Part shown: one piece after another, positions 27,972 to 39,518 of the stretch
How the letters are laid out: each line of letters opens with the position of its first letter
Numbering within the stretch: the stretch's first letter is position 1
DNA from: Anas platyrhynchos
Lineage: Eukaryota; Chordata; Aves; Anseriformes; Anatidae
DNA length: 64,000 bases
Direction of reading: 5' to 3'
Assembly (NCBI RefSeq): GCF_047663525.1
Contig: NC_092602.1
Span: 10,289,501-10,353,500 of the forward strand
Notes under the pieces: model-generated
Seen by the model: the letters and a program-made list of their open reading frames with translations, nothing else
The model's database searches: none
What the model was told of the DNA's origin: nothing
Made by a program: the position numbers and the translations under genes

Positions 27972-30544
27972 ATGCAGGCGGCGGCGCGGGGGCTCCGCCG
28001 GGCCTGGGCAGCGCCCGGCAGCGCCGCGCTCAGGTAGGGCCCGGCCGCATCCCCCCGGCCTCGGGGACGGAGCCGCTGCGCCCGGGCCGGGCCTGGCTCC
28101 CCCGGGGTCCCCTCGGTGGCCCGGGCCCCCCCCCCCCGCGGCCAGGCTTCTGGGGTTGGGCTGGGCTGGGCTCGGGCCGTTGCCTGAGCTCGAGATTAGT
28201 TAAAGCCGCTCGTAGGCATAAAATGAATTTTTGTTTCACCTCCCGGTGCCCTGCGCGGTCTCAGCACTAAAAAGCGCAGATTTGGGGTTTAGTTACCTCA
28301 CTGGAGAGTTTAACATTGTCATTTCTGTGCTGATGCTATGTACTGTAGTGAAATTAGTACTAAGAGACTAGAAATTCACTATTGTAGCCCACAACTAACA
28401 AGCATCTCTTATGGTTTCAATTAACGTGACCGAATTCAGCTTCTCCTCGTGCTTTCTTTACGTTTCTTTTTCTCCTTTAGTTGCTGGCTGCCCCAGACAG
28501 TGCAGCTTCGAGGAAGTCACTGGGAGACCTCCCTGCTGGCGTTCAGGGCATCCCTCCCCGTGAGGTGAGTGCAGCTGTTGCTGAGTTGCGTAGAATTGCT
28601 TGCATCCTTAGTGGAATGTAAATATTTCCAAGTCCAAATTATTTTTTAAATATGGATGTTTGCACTTAAGATATTATATGTAGTAGTTAGAGCTGGTGGC
28701 CTCTCAAGAGTGGCCTAACGGTAGCCTATATAATAGTTATTGCTTTATGCTTGTAGGTAGCTGTATTTGCTTCTTCAATGACAGAACACAGGTGGAGATG
28801 TTCAGATTCAAGCTGTGCTCCAAAACTCCCTTTTGAGCAGCATTGGAAAAGAAAGCCCAGCTGAACCAAAAATACTTATTGTAAGGTGCTGTGCTAGACA
28901 GCCCACATCAATGTACATTGCATTTTGGTATTGGTGTTTTGTTCTGATGCAATTAGGTTTAAAAGCCTTCTAGCGAGCTGCTACCCTCAGAGAGACCATT
29001 TCACACCCCAAAGGTTATTTGTGCATCCGCAGGCTTGTAGTGTTGTGGAGATAACGTGGCCTGTACTAGACAGCTGAACACCGAACTGGGCATTTCTGCA
29101 TTCCAGAGCTGGTTTGTGCAGTGGCACAGAATAAATTACTGGCCACCCTATAAACATAGTACCTCAGAGTTCCGATCTGCAAAGCAGGAACAATAACCTA
29201 CACGTCTGTGTTTGTGGAGCGTGGCATGTGTTACCTTGCACACAGGGGGTTTGTGTGTTACGTACAGCAGTAGAGAAATACCTGTGTCCTCAGTTTGGTT
29301 CCAAAGGTGGAAATTTTAAAAGGACGTGTACAACCACCCTCTCAGAGCCTTCTTTAATGTGAGATAGCAGGAATATTTGTAAATGTGTTGTGTGCCCTGC
29401 TGCACTGTGAGCTAGTTGGAACCAATTCCAGTTCTACTTTTCTGGAACTTCCTAAGGCATTGTGATTTCTAGAACAGCCCTTGAGCTTGCTCTTCTTAGG
29501 CTGGTACAGCTCTGTTTGCAGAATATCTCACAGGACATATGACTGTCTCATAGAAATCATATTACCTGAATAAAGCTAAAATTTCTATTAAGAACCAAGT
29601 AAGCTCTGGGAAGGAACAGTTCTTCAGATGGTGAAGTGGATATGAAAGTTGCTTGTGCTGAATGCAGCGACAGAGCATCTTCTTCTGCTCATGTAATTAT
29701 TTATCTCACCAGAGCACAGCCAAAGAAAAAAAAGAAGGTGGATGTAAAGAGAGAGCAAGCACAGAAGGATCGTATGAAAAAGAAGATCAAAAAGTTGGAA
29801 AAAGCTGCCCCAGAATTGATTCCAATTGAGGATTTTGAAACACCACTTAAGTTCTCGGATAACAGCAGGTAACTAACGCTGTCAGTGTGAGCTTGCATTT
29901 GTAGTGCAAACACGCTTCTAATATCTTTCTCTGCAAATCTGCAGTATAGTGCCAGCCTTTATATCAAATGTTACTGACTTCTGCTAAGACAACAGTGTAG
30001 AAAGCAATTTGTATTTGCTCCTGCTAAAAATACTGAAAAAATAGTCATGTGAATGTCCTGTTGGAAAGGCCTTGGAAAACTTCCAAGACAGACATTGCAG
30101 GAAAGAAACGTGTTATGTTTTAAAAACATATTATTTTGTTTGTTTGCTGGTTTTGGTAATTTGCTTTTCAGGGTGCAGTTGCAGGCCATTTCTCTATTAC
30201 AATACTATGAATACTATGTTTACTCTTCCAACAGGGTGCGAAGTCTTCCCCCTCTGTCATTTGAGGAGACAGAAAGAAGAGTTTTACTTATGAAAAAGTG
30301 GTCTGCATATAAGCAGAGCCAAGACAGGGCAGAAAAGCAAGCAATTCGGAGCCTTGTAGAAGCCCAACAAGAGGCACTAAAGGAACTGCGCCTTGAGTCT
30401 GAAGAGCTCTATCAGGCAGCAATCAGACGAGATGAGGGGCTTTTCCCCTTTGAGAGGGATGGACCTAATTATACCCCACCACTTCCTGGGTACGATCCTC
30501 CCGAAGGAAAATGCATCGATATCACCAAAGTGTACACACAGTGA
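27972..30544 (+). CDS. MRPL40: MRPL40, mitochondrial large ribosomal subunit protein mL40
   Basis: MRPL40 is a structural protein of the mitochondrial 39S subunit, encoded in the nucleus and imported into the matrix. Coding exons: 27972-28033, 28481-28564, 29713-29868, 30235-30544, with GT-AG introns in frame throughout. They give 203 aa (human 206 aa). The N-terminus, [20 protein letters not shown], is arginine- and alanine-rich with no acidic residues, as expected of a mitochondrial targeting sequence. Exon 3 begins with a lysine-rich block ([13 protein letters not shown]) and holds the conserved [14 protein letters not shown]. Exon 4 contains [25 protein letters not shown] and the C-terminal DITKVYTQ. 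The ATG is the first in the transcript direction within the CpG island. The protein ends at YTQ, a few residues earlier than human as I recall it. The gene diverges from HIRA and converges on C22orf39. Confidence 0.96.
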
Positions 30545-30724
30545 CAGAAGAGTTTATTGTTCATCCAGCATAAGCTGCTCAGCCAACTGAAAAAGGAAAG
30601 AACGGAATGAGAATTAATTCCTTCTGCACATTAAAACACCGTAGGTATGCGATGGTGAAAAAAACATGGAACAGAATATCCATGAAGTGTCTGCTGGTGT
30701 TGTTTTTAAACTGGCAACATATGG

Positions 30725-30730
30725 AATAAA
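30725..30730 (+). terminator. MRPL40: Polyadenylation signal of MRPL40
   Basis: An AATAAA hexamer lies 181 bp after the MRPL40 stop codon, which is a normal 3'UTR length for a mitoribosomal gene. It is the first canonical hexamer after the stop. Confidence 0.75.
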
Positions 30731-31138
30731 ACATTCAACAGAGCTAATCTACTTTAAATTTATGCCATATTAGACCAAGGCAAACAAGTATTTCACTGTT
30801 TTCTCTTTCTGGCCTTGTATCTCATCTTTCCTTGTGCTCCTGAGCAGCACCATTTTTGTTCTACACAAACCATAACTACAAAGACTAGCACGATGAAAGA
30901 ATGTCATCACAACAGAGGCTACTAGCAGGGAGGCAGTAGCTGACTGTGTACAGCCTTTCTCTGCTTCAAATTTCAGTGGTTTTGCATATAATATAATAGA
31001 GGGGAAACTGATGGAAAATGTACCTTGCCAAAACAAAAATTAGCTTCTTTATTATTATTATTATGTCCTTGTAAAGAGTGCATTAAGTCTCTAGTAGCAT
31101 TTTCCCTAAAAACAGATCTCACTTCAGTCATTTGAACC

Positions 31139-31201
31139 TTTATTTCCTGTAGTAATTTGAATACTGCCATAGACGTATTTAAAAAGAACAGAAGCTTTAT
31201 T
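31139..31201 (-). terminator. Candidate polyadenylation signals of C22orf39
   Basis: Two AATAAA hexamers on the minus strand (plus-strand tttatt at 31196-31201 and 31139-31144) lie about 550 to 610 bp after the C22orf39 stop. If used, the 3'UTR ends some 400 bp short of the convergent MRPL40 3' end, so the transcripts would not overlap. Confidence 0.45.
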
Positions 31202-31516
31202 GTTCGAGAGCAGTTCCCCAACAACAGGCATGTTTCAGGGTCTGCAACATTGTCCCACTGTGTCTGAAACTCTTCAGAACCACAGTACTGAATCTGGGTA
31301 GAGCCTTTTAAATGCCAGTGGCTGTGTCCTGAACTGGCAGGGAGGAGTCCCAGCTTGGTTTTATTTTCCCATCTGGCAGGCCCAGATGTTCCAACAGTGT
31401 GCAACACCAGCTGTGCTGGGGAAGAGGAGCTGCTAACTTAAGAGTTTCCTGCTGTGTTGCTGAGATGAGATCCTGAAGCGTAAGACAGTAGTAAAATACT
31501 AAAACACCTCACTTGT

Positions 31517-31571
31517 AAAAAAAAAAGGCAAAAAAACAAAAAAAAAACAAAACAAAACAAAAAAAAACAAC
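31517..31571. repeat. A-rich simple repeat (AAAAC-like)
   Basis: A runs interrupted by single C or GGC lie in the 3'UTR of C22orf39. The run has no attached element that I can recognise. Confidence 0.85.
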
Positions 31572-31747
31572 AGTGGGTGTTTAAATAACCTTTAAGTATT
31601 TTTGAGTGAGTGCTAAAGTACTGGTGGACAGCTGTATGGGACAGAGCTACAGCTGTGTGATTTTGATGAAATGCAGGTTAAAATTAAAAAGCAGGACAGG
31701 TGAGCAGTGTATGGCACATAAGGCCCAAACCTGGCGAAGCTGCCGCA

Positions 31748-32256
31748 TCACTTGGGGCTGTCCTGCTCGAGCGGCAGGTACCAGTCTGGCGGCGGGCTCT
31801 TCCTGAAGGTCCACACCGGGGCATATTTCTGCTTCTCCTCCACGCGGGCTCTTTCGCTCTTGCACAGCGCTTCCTGCAAGAGGCACAAACAGCAGCGGCA
31901 CCGCGCTGGGCCCTGACCCCACACGGAGGAGGACACCCGGCAGTTCGGCGGGGGGGGCCCGGTGCCGGGCGGTACCTGCGCGGCGGCGGCGCGGGCGCTC
32001 TCCCAGGCGCGGCAGGCGGTGTAATCGTCCCGCCAGCGGGCGCAGGCCGGCAGCTGCCCGTGCGCGTAGTAGTGGTGGAAGGCGTGGCGCAGCCCGCGGC
32101 AGTGCCGCCACTCCCACCAGTAATCCTCGCACGACCGCGGCGGCTGCGGGGGGACCGGGGGGAGTCAGCCGGGACCGGCTCAGCACCCCCCGAGCCCCTC
32201 GGTGCCCTCCGGTTCCCCCCGGCCCCGCTCACCCTCCAGCTGCCGCCGCCGGCCAT
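31748..32256 (-). CDS. C22orf39: C22orf39/PANTS-like small twin CX9C protein
   Basis: Coding exons in transcript order: 32233-32256, 31976-32143, 31748-31873, giving 105 aa with frame kept. The protein starts MAGGGSWRPPRSCEDYWWEW and ends PPPDWYLPLEQDSPK, matching human UPF0545 protein C22orf39 (also called PANTS, a synaptic plasticity regulator) as I recall it. Four cysteines at residues 13, 23, 42 and 52 form C-X9-C, X18, C-X9-C, the spacing of CHCH-fold proteins oxidised by the MIA40 relay in the mitochondrial intermembrane space. Between them lies the HHYYAHGQLPAC loop. There is no signal peptide or membrane segment. The exon 2 donor (GTACCGCC) is weak. The gene sits 884 bp downstream of the UFD1 stop, same strand, with its own CpG island, so independent transcription is likely. 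Identity is secure; the biochemical role is inferred. Confidence 0.93.
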
Positions 32257-32520
32257 GCTGCTCCCCCTCCTCCTCCTCCTCGCCTCCGCCCCGCCCCCGC
32301 TCGGGCCCGTGACCGCCCCGCCCCGCCCCGCCCCCCGGGCCGCGGGTTCGAGGCTGCCCTCGGCCCGGTTCCGCCACCGCCACGCCCCCCCAGCCGGGAA
32401 ATCAGCACAGCGGGCACACGGTGGGTATCGAGGAACTTTTACTCCAGGATTCAAGCCGCGACCGAGGAAAGAGCAGAGTTTGGCGGTTTGACTCGGCCAC
32501 CCGCCCCCCCCGGGTGTGGT
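31750..32520. promoter_or_regulatory. CpG island and GC-box promoter of C22orf39
   Basis: The whole coding region of this small gene lies in a CpG island. Upstream of the ATG are repeated ccgcccc motifs (about 32288-32333), which are Sp1-type GC boxes in transcript orientation. No TATA box is seen. The boundaries are estimated by eye. Confidence 0.7.
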
Positions 32521-33103
32521 GGAAGCCAGGTTCCTGCAGGCAGGGCTCTGTGTCCTCGGGCAGACAGCCAGGTCCTGCCTCTCCCTACGCCTGCCATCAG
32601 TTTCCTACAACTGGTTACGGTATCTCAACTATTAAATGGCATGTTATTAATTATAAATATAAAAAGCAATTACAGGGGTCTGTGTCAGAGCCTGGGATTC
32701 CTTAGGCTGCATCGTAACCCAACACCTGAAGCTAAGATCAAAGAGACTCCCTGCACGCCTAAGTGTTAGACTTCATTTGCACCACACCAAAAAGCTTACC
32801 TGAAATTGTGGCAAAACTTAGATAGAGGAAAATATCAAGCACAGAGCAACAGGAGACCATCATCACTCAGGATATAAGAGGGTAGGATGTACTCTAACAA
32901 TCAGACCTTTTAGTAAGGTAGAACTGCTTGGTTTTCCTTCTCAGCTTCATCCAAGATAGGCTTTCCCTCTTTACAACAGATACAAAGGACCGCTTCAGAA
33001 TTCCTAGAACTTAATTTTCGACTGAAAATTAAGACAGTGTGACAGCACAGTGTTCCTGTGTTGCAACTGCAATAACTAAGATCCATTATGCTGCAATTGT
33101 TAT

Positions 33104-33109
33104 TTTATT
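33104..33109 (-). terminator. UFD1: Possible polyadenylation signal of UFD1
   Basis: Plus-strand tttatt reads AATAAA on the UFD1 strand, only about 30 nt after the stop codon. No other canonical hexamer is evident before C22orf39. Either UFD1 has a very short 3'UTR or it uses a variant signal further on. Confidence 0.35.
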
Positions 33110-33139
33110 TTCCTCCTAACTGACTGATGGATACACAAC

Positions 33140-36100
33140 TTAGGGCTTTCTTCCCTTTTTGCGCAGGGACTGGCCTTCTCCTGAAAAGGCAATAAACCGA
33201 CTTCCAGATTCATCCTGGATAAAGGAGAGAAGAAAAAGATTATCTCTTTGCTCGCTGCTTACGCGTGATCAAAGCTGAATGATCATTATAAAGAACGTTC
33301 CATCACAGCGACAAAACACTCTATACCTTTCACGTTCTTACTCTATATAATACCCACTTTTTTTCCTGGAAATAAAACATGAGCACTTCTGTGACCTTTC
33401 ACCTACTTGGAACAAGTATTCTCTGACTTACTAAATTTATATTGGTCCTATCTTACATCAGCAAGCAAGGACATTGGAGGTTGCTTTCAACTAAACCAAA
33501 CTCACTAATGCTGCTTTTTAACAGAAGCACTCTGGGAAAAATCAAGTATGGAGAGGGAAATCAGACATTTGGGCAATGGCTTGAATGTTCTAACTGTGCA
33601 GATTTGGCAAGATCCAACCTCACTTACCTCTTCAACTTTCTTAACGAGTGGACGTGAGTTTCTAATGAACGTGATTCTACCAATCTTGAAGTCATAGTTG
33701 GGTATTCCTCTGGAAAAGCAGCATAAATACATTATGAAAGAAGAAATGTTACACCTACCTTCAGTGAAACATGATATGGAACACAGCGAGACCTATCCCA
33801 TGCCTTTCAACACTGTACCAATACTGGCTGCAAAATTTTCATTACAAGTTATTCCAGATTTAAACCACTGAATTATTTCCTGAAGGTAGGCATACGGTAC
33901 ATAAAGTAAGTAATGAGAAACTGGAGCTGATGTAGGAGGTTGGCTGTAGGCATGTTTATACATAGCCTGTGGTTTCCATGGGGCCAGGGACACCCTTTTC
34001 CAAAAGAGTTCAAATTTTATTATGACATGCATACATGATAACACAGAAACACATCCCTGCGCACTTCCATTAAGTCTGAATTTAGAAGCTTTTGCAAAAA
34101 CGCACAGCTTGGTACTGGTTACCCACTCATCTCAGAAAAAGATTTCACATTAGAAAATTAACAGGAACTCTGTGCATCACTCAATCCAGCCCACCAGTCC
34201 AGTCAATACCTGCTGCCTCTTCCCTCTTATCTTCTTCTCCAGAACCAGAGTTAAGAAAGTTTTTGCAATATTTATTAACTTAGAATCTGCACCTTAAGTA
34301 GTTAGGGAAGTCACAGTCTAAAAAGCAAGACTGGGTATTTTTAAATGCAAACCTTTAAGGAAATTAACTTGTTTATATTGTAGGAACATAAAAAAAAAAT
34401 ACTCCAACACAGATTCTTCACTTGCTGACAACTGATTGAAAAAAACATACCTTCGAATATCTCCTGGTTTAATTGGTGATGGACTAGGCTCAACACCTTT
34501 CTTCTTGCCATCCAATCTGTTCCCGGAACCAGAGAATGCCTATGTACACAAATATACACAAATAAGGGTTATAATTTAATGGTATCTTGTATCTGAAAGC
34601 ACACTGCACAGAGATATCGCATTCTGTGAAAAACTATCACTTTTATTTCTTTTATTCAGTATGTTTCTATTCAAAGTACATATAATAAGCTGATTAGCCC
34701 TGGCTATAGGTGTACGTCTCAGTCATCTTATACACTGGCCTATTAAGGACAGCAAGTCACACCATTTCTGGCTGTAAACACCACAAAACAGTTACAGACA
34801 CTTGCCAATTAATAACAACCACACCTATAAGAGTTCTTTGAGGTACTGGTATTTGGCAGTTGTTTGGAACACCCTTCCCTCATGGTTTCACAACACTCAG
34901 AATAGAGCATAGAGCACTTACACGAAATCCTACGTCACTCACATATCCACTGTGGTCTGCTTCAACATCCTGTGAGGGAAAAAACAAGTTACTTCATTGT
35001 GTTCATGTTGTGATAGGAAAAACAAATGAAAACTGTTCTTTATACTTCTTAACAAACAAAAGTTTAGAAAAAAATATTTCCAAAAATCAACAGTTGTTAA
35101 ACAACCATCAACGAAGCAAAAAGCAACTGATCAGTACAGCTTAGTCTTAGCAAAGCGTTTCAGGGAAAAAAATTATGTTGGTGCTCACTGCTCTATCACA
35201 ACTGAGGCAGATTACTAGTGAATGCATTTTGTAAAACAGTAGTTTAACTTACTGCGGTATCTTCATGTTGTGCACTTCTTTCTGGTTCTTTGTACCCCAA
35301 AGGAGCATCAAAATCCACCTATTTAAGTAGGATAAATAAGCATGACTGATATTTCTCTCTTAATCATATGCTATATACTATTATTCCTCAAAACTTCACA
35401 ACTAATGCTCCATTTTAGTCTAGAAAGAACTAGGAAGAACCTAAATATTTGTTATTTTAGTTTGAAAAAAAAAAAAAAAAAAAGCAAACAAACACCATCA
35501 CAGTAAGCCTCCCAGGGATGAATCTTAGCATGCAATTGAAACAGACCAGTAAAACAGCACCCAGTGCCACTGGAGATTTAATCAAGACAGGCTCTGAAAT
35601 AAGACTCTATGGATTGTAAAACGTGTCGAATCTAAACATGAAATTCCAGACGCTGAAGTCACCTGACGGTACGTGAAGTGAAGTGCAGATCATGATCAGA
35701 GACCTGAGGTGTGGTTACAAGGGTACATGGAGTGCCTCCCTATCCCATCTGATTCTGCCTTTCCTGCAGCACCAGACATGTTTGGTGTGCAGTGCTATCA
35801 GTGAACAAGATGCCCTCTCCTTTGGGGATGACACAGTAAAACCAGACTTCCCGCAACAGTTTTAACTTACATTCATATCACATTCTATGATGGACACAGC
35901 CTTATCTGGTTTGGTCTCCATTACCCGAAGCTCGTAGATCTGAAACAATTATGATAAATATTTTAAGATTGCACATTTTTAGATGAACAAAGGAGTTCAA
36001 CTTACGTATAAGAAAACTAATGCTAAGACTTTCTCTGCAGAAAAAAAATGCCTCTAAAAGAATACAACAACAAAGATTTAAATTTAAGTATGATTGCTAT

Positions 36101-39100
36101 TTTGTTGGAGCTAGAGAACCTATCTCTTCCTGAACTCTTACTGTACCTTAATATGCATTTTTGAAGTTAAATTTTGGATTCAGGCTAATTTCTGTCCCAT
36201 GATTTTTAAGAATTTCAACAGCATTATATTTTTTTTCCACTCATGAACCAAAAACCAGTAGTTAAACATCAGCTCTGAAGAGGGCATAACTGACCCCCTT
36301 TTTTCTCCAATGGGAAACTGATTGTGAAATCCACTGTCTGGGATCACTTGTCAACAATATTGCACAGCTCCATGCTGATGAGTCAAGCACCAACATTCAA
36401 CAACTGTGCTTAGTCTCCCAAATGATCAAATGTGCGTGTGCTGCCAGCAGCTTTACCTACTAATACTCAACTATGACTACATGTTGTGAATAGATTTTAA
36501 AGTGGTCACAATCTACTGAAATACAAAGTACTTTACATTGGACAGAATTTGTTTCATCAAATTGGTGTTATCTAAAGGAAATCTAAGTGGAACAGAGTTG
36601 TATGTTATACCTTCTCATTGTAGTTGATGGCAATAACGTCCCCAGTAGTTAGACAAGCAAAGTTTCTCAATGCATTTTCTAATCTTTGGAGTATGTTAAG
36701 ATGAATTGTTTGTTTTCAGTGATATGTCAAAGCTTTCAAGTTACTATGTTACAGAACTCTGATTCGTGGTCTCTCAAACATGGCTTAAAAGTCATCAGCA
36801 CGCAGACAGCCTTTTAATAAACATCAAGGCGTACAAGTCCTTCTGGACATGGTCTAACAGCCGCTTAAACTCTTTGGACTTTCAGCCGAGATTTACGTTT
36901 CTTCACACTCCAGGCTATGCTTTGTGCCGGCAGTCTGCAACATAAGCTCTCCCCGATTTTTGTTTTCAGAAAGAGCAGTAGTAGTTACCTATTTCTGGAA
37001 AAGCACGAGCCATGTCTGAAAAGCTAGCTCTGCATCATTACAGTTTGGGAGAAAACCTCTGTTCTCTGCTCCACTGTTGAATAGAAAGGATACACAGCTT
37101 TGGGGTTGGTGATGTCAAGAAAATCAGGACTCTGTGGCTGAAATTTCGAGTAAGTAGCAACTTGAAGATTAACACTCTCCACTTGTACCAGGCCTCCCTC
37201 TTCCAGCAGCAAGTTCTGCATCATCTGCAAGAATAAAAACAAAGACATAAAACAGCACATTAACACTACTGATGTCTTTATTTCTATTTCCTTTATATTT
37301 ATTTGTTATTTTAGTTTGGAAAAAACCCTATATATTCTCTTTACTTATATTTGCCAGGGCCACCATCTTCCCTGAAATGCACCAGTTTACGAAGTCTTAA
37401 TTTCAGGAAGAAAACAGTCAGGTGGAGCTTAAATAGCAACCTACTTTGCATACTTGGTTAAACTCCCACTGAGGGAAACCCGAGCTGTGACTGAAAGCCG
37501 CTTTATGGACATTACTAGCAAAGACATGCAATTTCAAGAAAATTATGCCTCTTTAATGTTACACTGGCAACTCATTAATCCTGCTCTTCAGGTTTCAACA
37601 GTTCAGCAGAAGACAACTCACCCAGTGTGGCAGGTAACATATGCCCTCATCAGCCACAAACTCAAGCACTCCACAGTGTGTCATTCGGTCTGAATTTTTA
37701 TTCGTCAGCTTAAATAGCATCGGGTAAGTAATATTAAGTCGGCCTGGCAAGAGAGGAGAAAAAATATTTGCTTAAAGCTATTAGCACATTTCTTAAGTTT
37801 TCAGAGATGGAACACTAGCAAAAGTACGGGCCATAGGAAAAGAGGATTTCCCCCCCACACCACCATTATTCCAACTTCATTCTCTCCTGGATTTGTACTT
37901 TTGGAGATACCTGAATACTGTATTGTCATTGCACTTCAAGCTTTAAGTGTCTCTCCAACGTTTTCCTAAGCTCAGAGATGGGTATTTGCACGGGAATCTA
38001 TTATTGCTATGCCCTTGTGGTGTTACTGGTTAGTTCCTACCTGTACTAACATCCCTGACTATTTGAAGAATAGATCCTGACTTATTAGAATCACTGTGAG
38101 AAGTGAGTTAATACTAAAACTCAGAGGGGGAAAAAAGCCTTAGTTAAAGAGCCAAGTAAACACCATTAACCCTACTTTCAAAGTTCATTTTTCACTTTTT
38201 GTTTTTTGAAGACAGAATTTTGTTTCAGACAGCAGCATCCAAGCAAAGCAGATTGAGGTTAAGAATCCACTGGACTAATTATTATATTGAATATGCCATT
38301 AATACTTAATAAGTATTGATTCACGTCTCAGGCAGCCTGATGCTTCAGTTGTCTGTACTCAGACAGCCTTCCTCCACTCCTTTAATTCTGAAAGATAAAA
38401 TTCCTCCAAAATACATTTTTTGAGTAACTTAGTCTTATAATCTCTATTTAGATTGGATTCAAATAGGTAACTAAACAACTGTGGTATTTGCTTATGCTTT
38501 TACTCATATTTCTAACAGCGTTATTCCAGAACAAAATATTCACTTACTGAGTTGATCCAGAGCAGAAGGTGGCATAATTACTGCAGAAATGAAAATGAAA
38601 GTAAAATTAGGAAAATTACAGCTGTATAAAGATAAGCTTACATACTATTTTATTACTACCATCACCTAGGGTTACATTTGTTCTAAAAACTCCCGTAAGC
38701 TCTTTTGAGCCAGAGATTCCAGCAGAATCAGTCACGAGTGTATCTGCTAGCCTGGAGATTTTAGAATTTAATCACAAGTAAGAGAAGGCAGGGTTTTACA
38801 AGCTGTGGTACTGAAGGAAGTGCTTCCTAGAGATAATTGTCTCTGCTCATATAATCGATTGAAGAATGCCAGCTCTGAACAACATCGCGTTATCCCGACA
38901 GCCTGAAACCCAGCGGGCCGATCTATTTGCTTTGTGCCAGCTCGGAGAGCTGCAACGAGGGGGGGACAACGAGACTTTAAGGTGTGAGCTCCCACAGCTC
39001 ACCGCGGGGCCAGGAATTGGCCAAGAGACTTTGACAACAAACAGAGAAGTGCCTGCTAACGCTCACAGGCCAGGACCCGCTCCTCGGTAAGCTGTATCAC

Positions 39101-39518
39101 GAGCGGGCCGGGAAAGCCGAGCCGAGCCGAGCCTTCCTCCTCCTCCTCCTCCTCCTCCTCCTCGCCCCCCGGCTCCCCCCCGCCGGGAGCAGCGCCCCGG
39201 GCCCGCTCCGCCAGCCCCTGCAGTAGTCAGAAGAAAACAGGCACATACTCTTCCCGCCTTTCTCCACATCTGACCTGTCATTCGGCCCGGCCAGCATGGA
39301 CACGGAGAAGCAGCGGTACTGCGTGGAGAAGCGGTTCTGGAACACGCGGGGGATCGGGTGGTCGAACATGTTGAAGGAGAACTGCGGGGACAAGCACACG
39401 CAGCCGCCGCGTCAGCGCGGACCCCGGCCCTCCGAGCCCCCCGCAACATCCCCTCAGGGGACGAGCCCCCCCCCCCCGCTCCCCCCAGCCCCCCCCTCCC
39501 CGGCCCGGGCCTCACCAT
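33140..39518 (-). CDS. UFD1: UFD1, ubiquitin-binding cofactor of p97/VCP with NPL4
   Basis: UFD1 pairs with NPL4 to recruit polyubiquitinated substrates to the p97/VCP ATPase (ER-associated degradation, mitotic and replication-fork extraction). Coding exons in transcript order: 39516-39518 (ATG only), 39249-39381, 38548-38580, 37622-37743, 37094-37224, 36611-36683, 35871-35939, 35253-35318, 34922-34969, 34451-34539, 33628-33709, 33140-33214. They total 307 aa, the human length. The N-terminal double-psi barrel (about residues 1-195) is near-identical to human as I recall it, with [20 protein letters not shown] and [20 protein letters not shown]. Two p97-binding SHP motifs are visible: AFSGSGNRL (227-235) and AFSGEGQSL (292-300). 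The segment RSAQHEDTA in exon 8 is the main divergent part. Intron 5 has U12-type splice signals. The gene shares a bidirectional promoter with CDC45. Confidence 0.97.
35464..35482. repeat. A-rich homopolymer in UFD1 intron 7
   Basis: About 19 A in a row, read directly. It lies about 145 bp upstream of exon 8 in transcript sense. Confidence 0.85.
36684..37093 (-). other. UFD1: UFD1 intron 5, U12-type (minor spliceosome) intron
   Basis: The donor reads GTATCCTTTC on the minus strand (37084-37093), an exact match to the U12 5' splice site consensus. The 3' end reads ATCTTAAC then ATACTCCAAAG: a U12-like branch site with the branch adenosine near 36696, about 12 nt from the exon, and no polypyrimidine tract. 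The exon junction (GT|A encoding Val, then LENALRNF) keeps frame only with this assignment. The intron is 410 bp. Confidence 0.85.
39134..39163. repeat. (TCC)n microsatellite in UFD1 intron 2
   Basis: About nine to ten TCC units, reading GGA on the UFD1 strand, follow a short gagcc repeat (39117-39132). They lie inside the CpG island, about 90 bp past the exon 2 donor. Confidence 0.92.

Larger units (their letters stand above)
26880..28200. promoter_or_regulatory. CpG island spanning the HIRA and MRPL40 5' ends
   Basis: The sequence changes abruptly from AT-rich to very GC-rich with dense CpG over roughly this interval. It covers the first exons of both divergent genes. The limits are estimated by eye. 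Confidence 0.85.

Noticed and set aside
26818-28270. Long overlapping open frames (up to 374 codons) on both strands
   Set aside because: They are proline-, arginine- and glycine-rich by-products of the CpG island, where stop codons are rare. They overlap the first exons of HIRA and MRPL40 in other frames.
32340-32360. tRNA B-box-like gcgggttcgaggc upstream of C22orf39
   Set aside because: There is no A box at the right distance and no cloverleaf can be drawn, so it is not a tRNA gene.
31684-32491. Open frames of 179 to 263 codons around C22orf39
   Set aside because: They are GC-rich shadow frames of the C22orf39 exons and promoter. The real product is the three-exon 105-aa protein.
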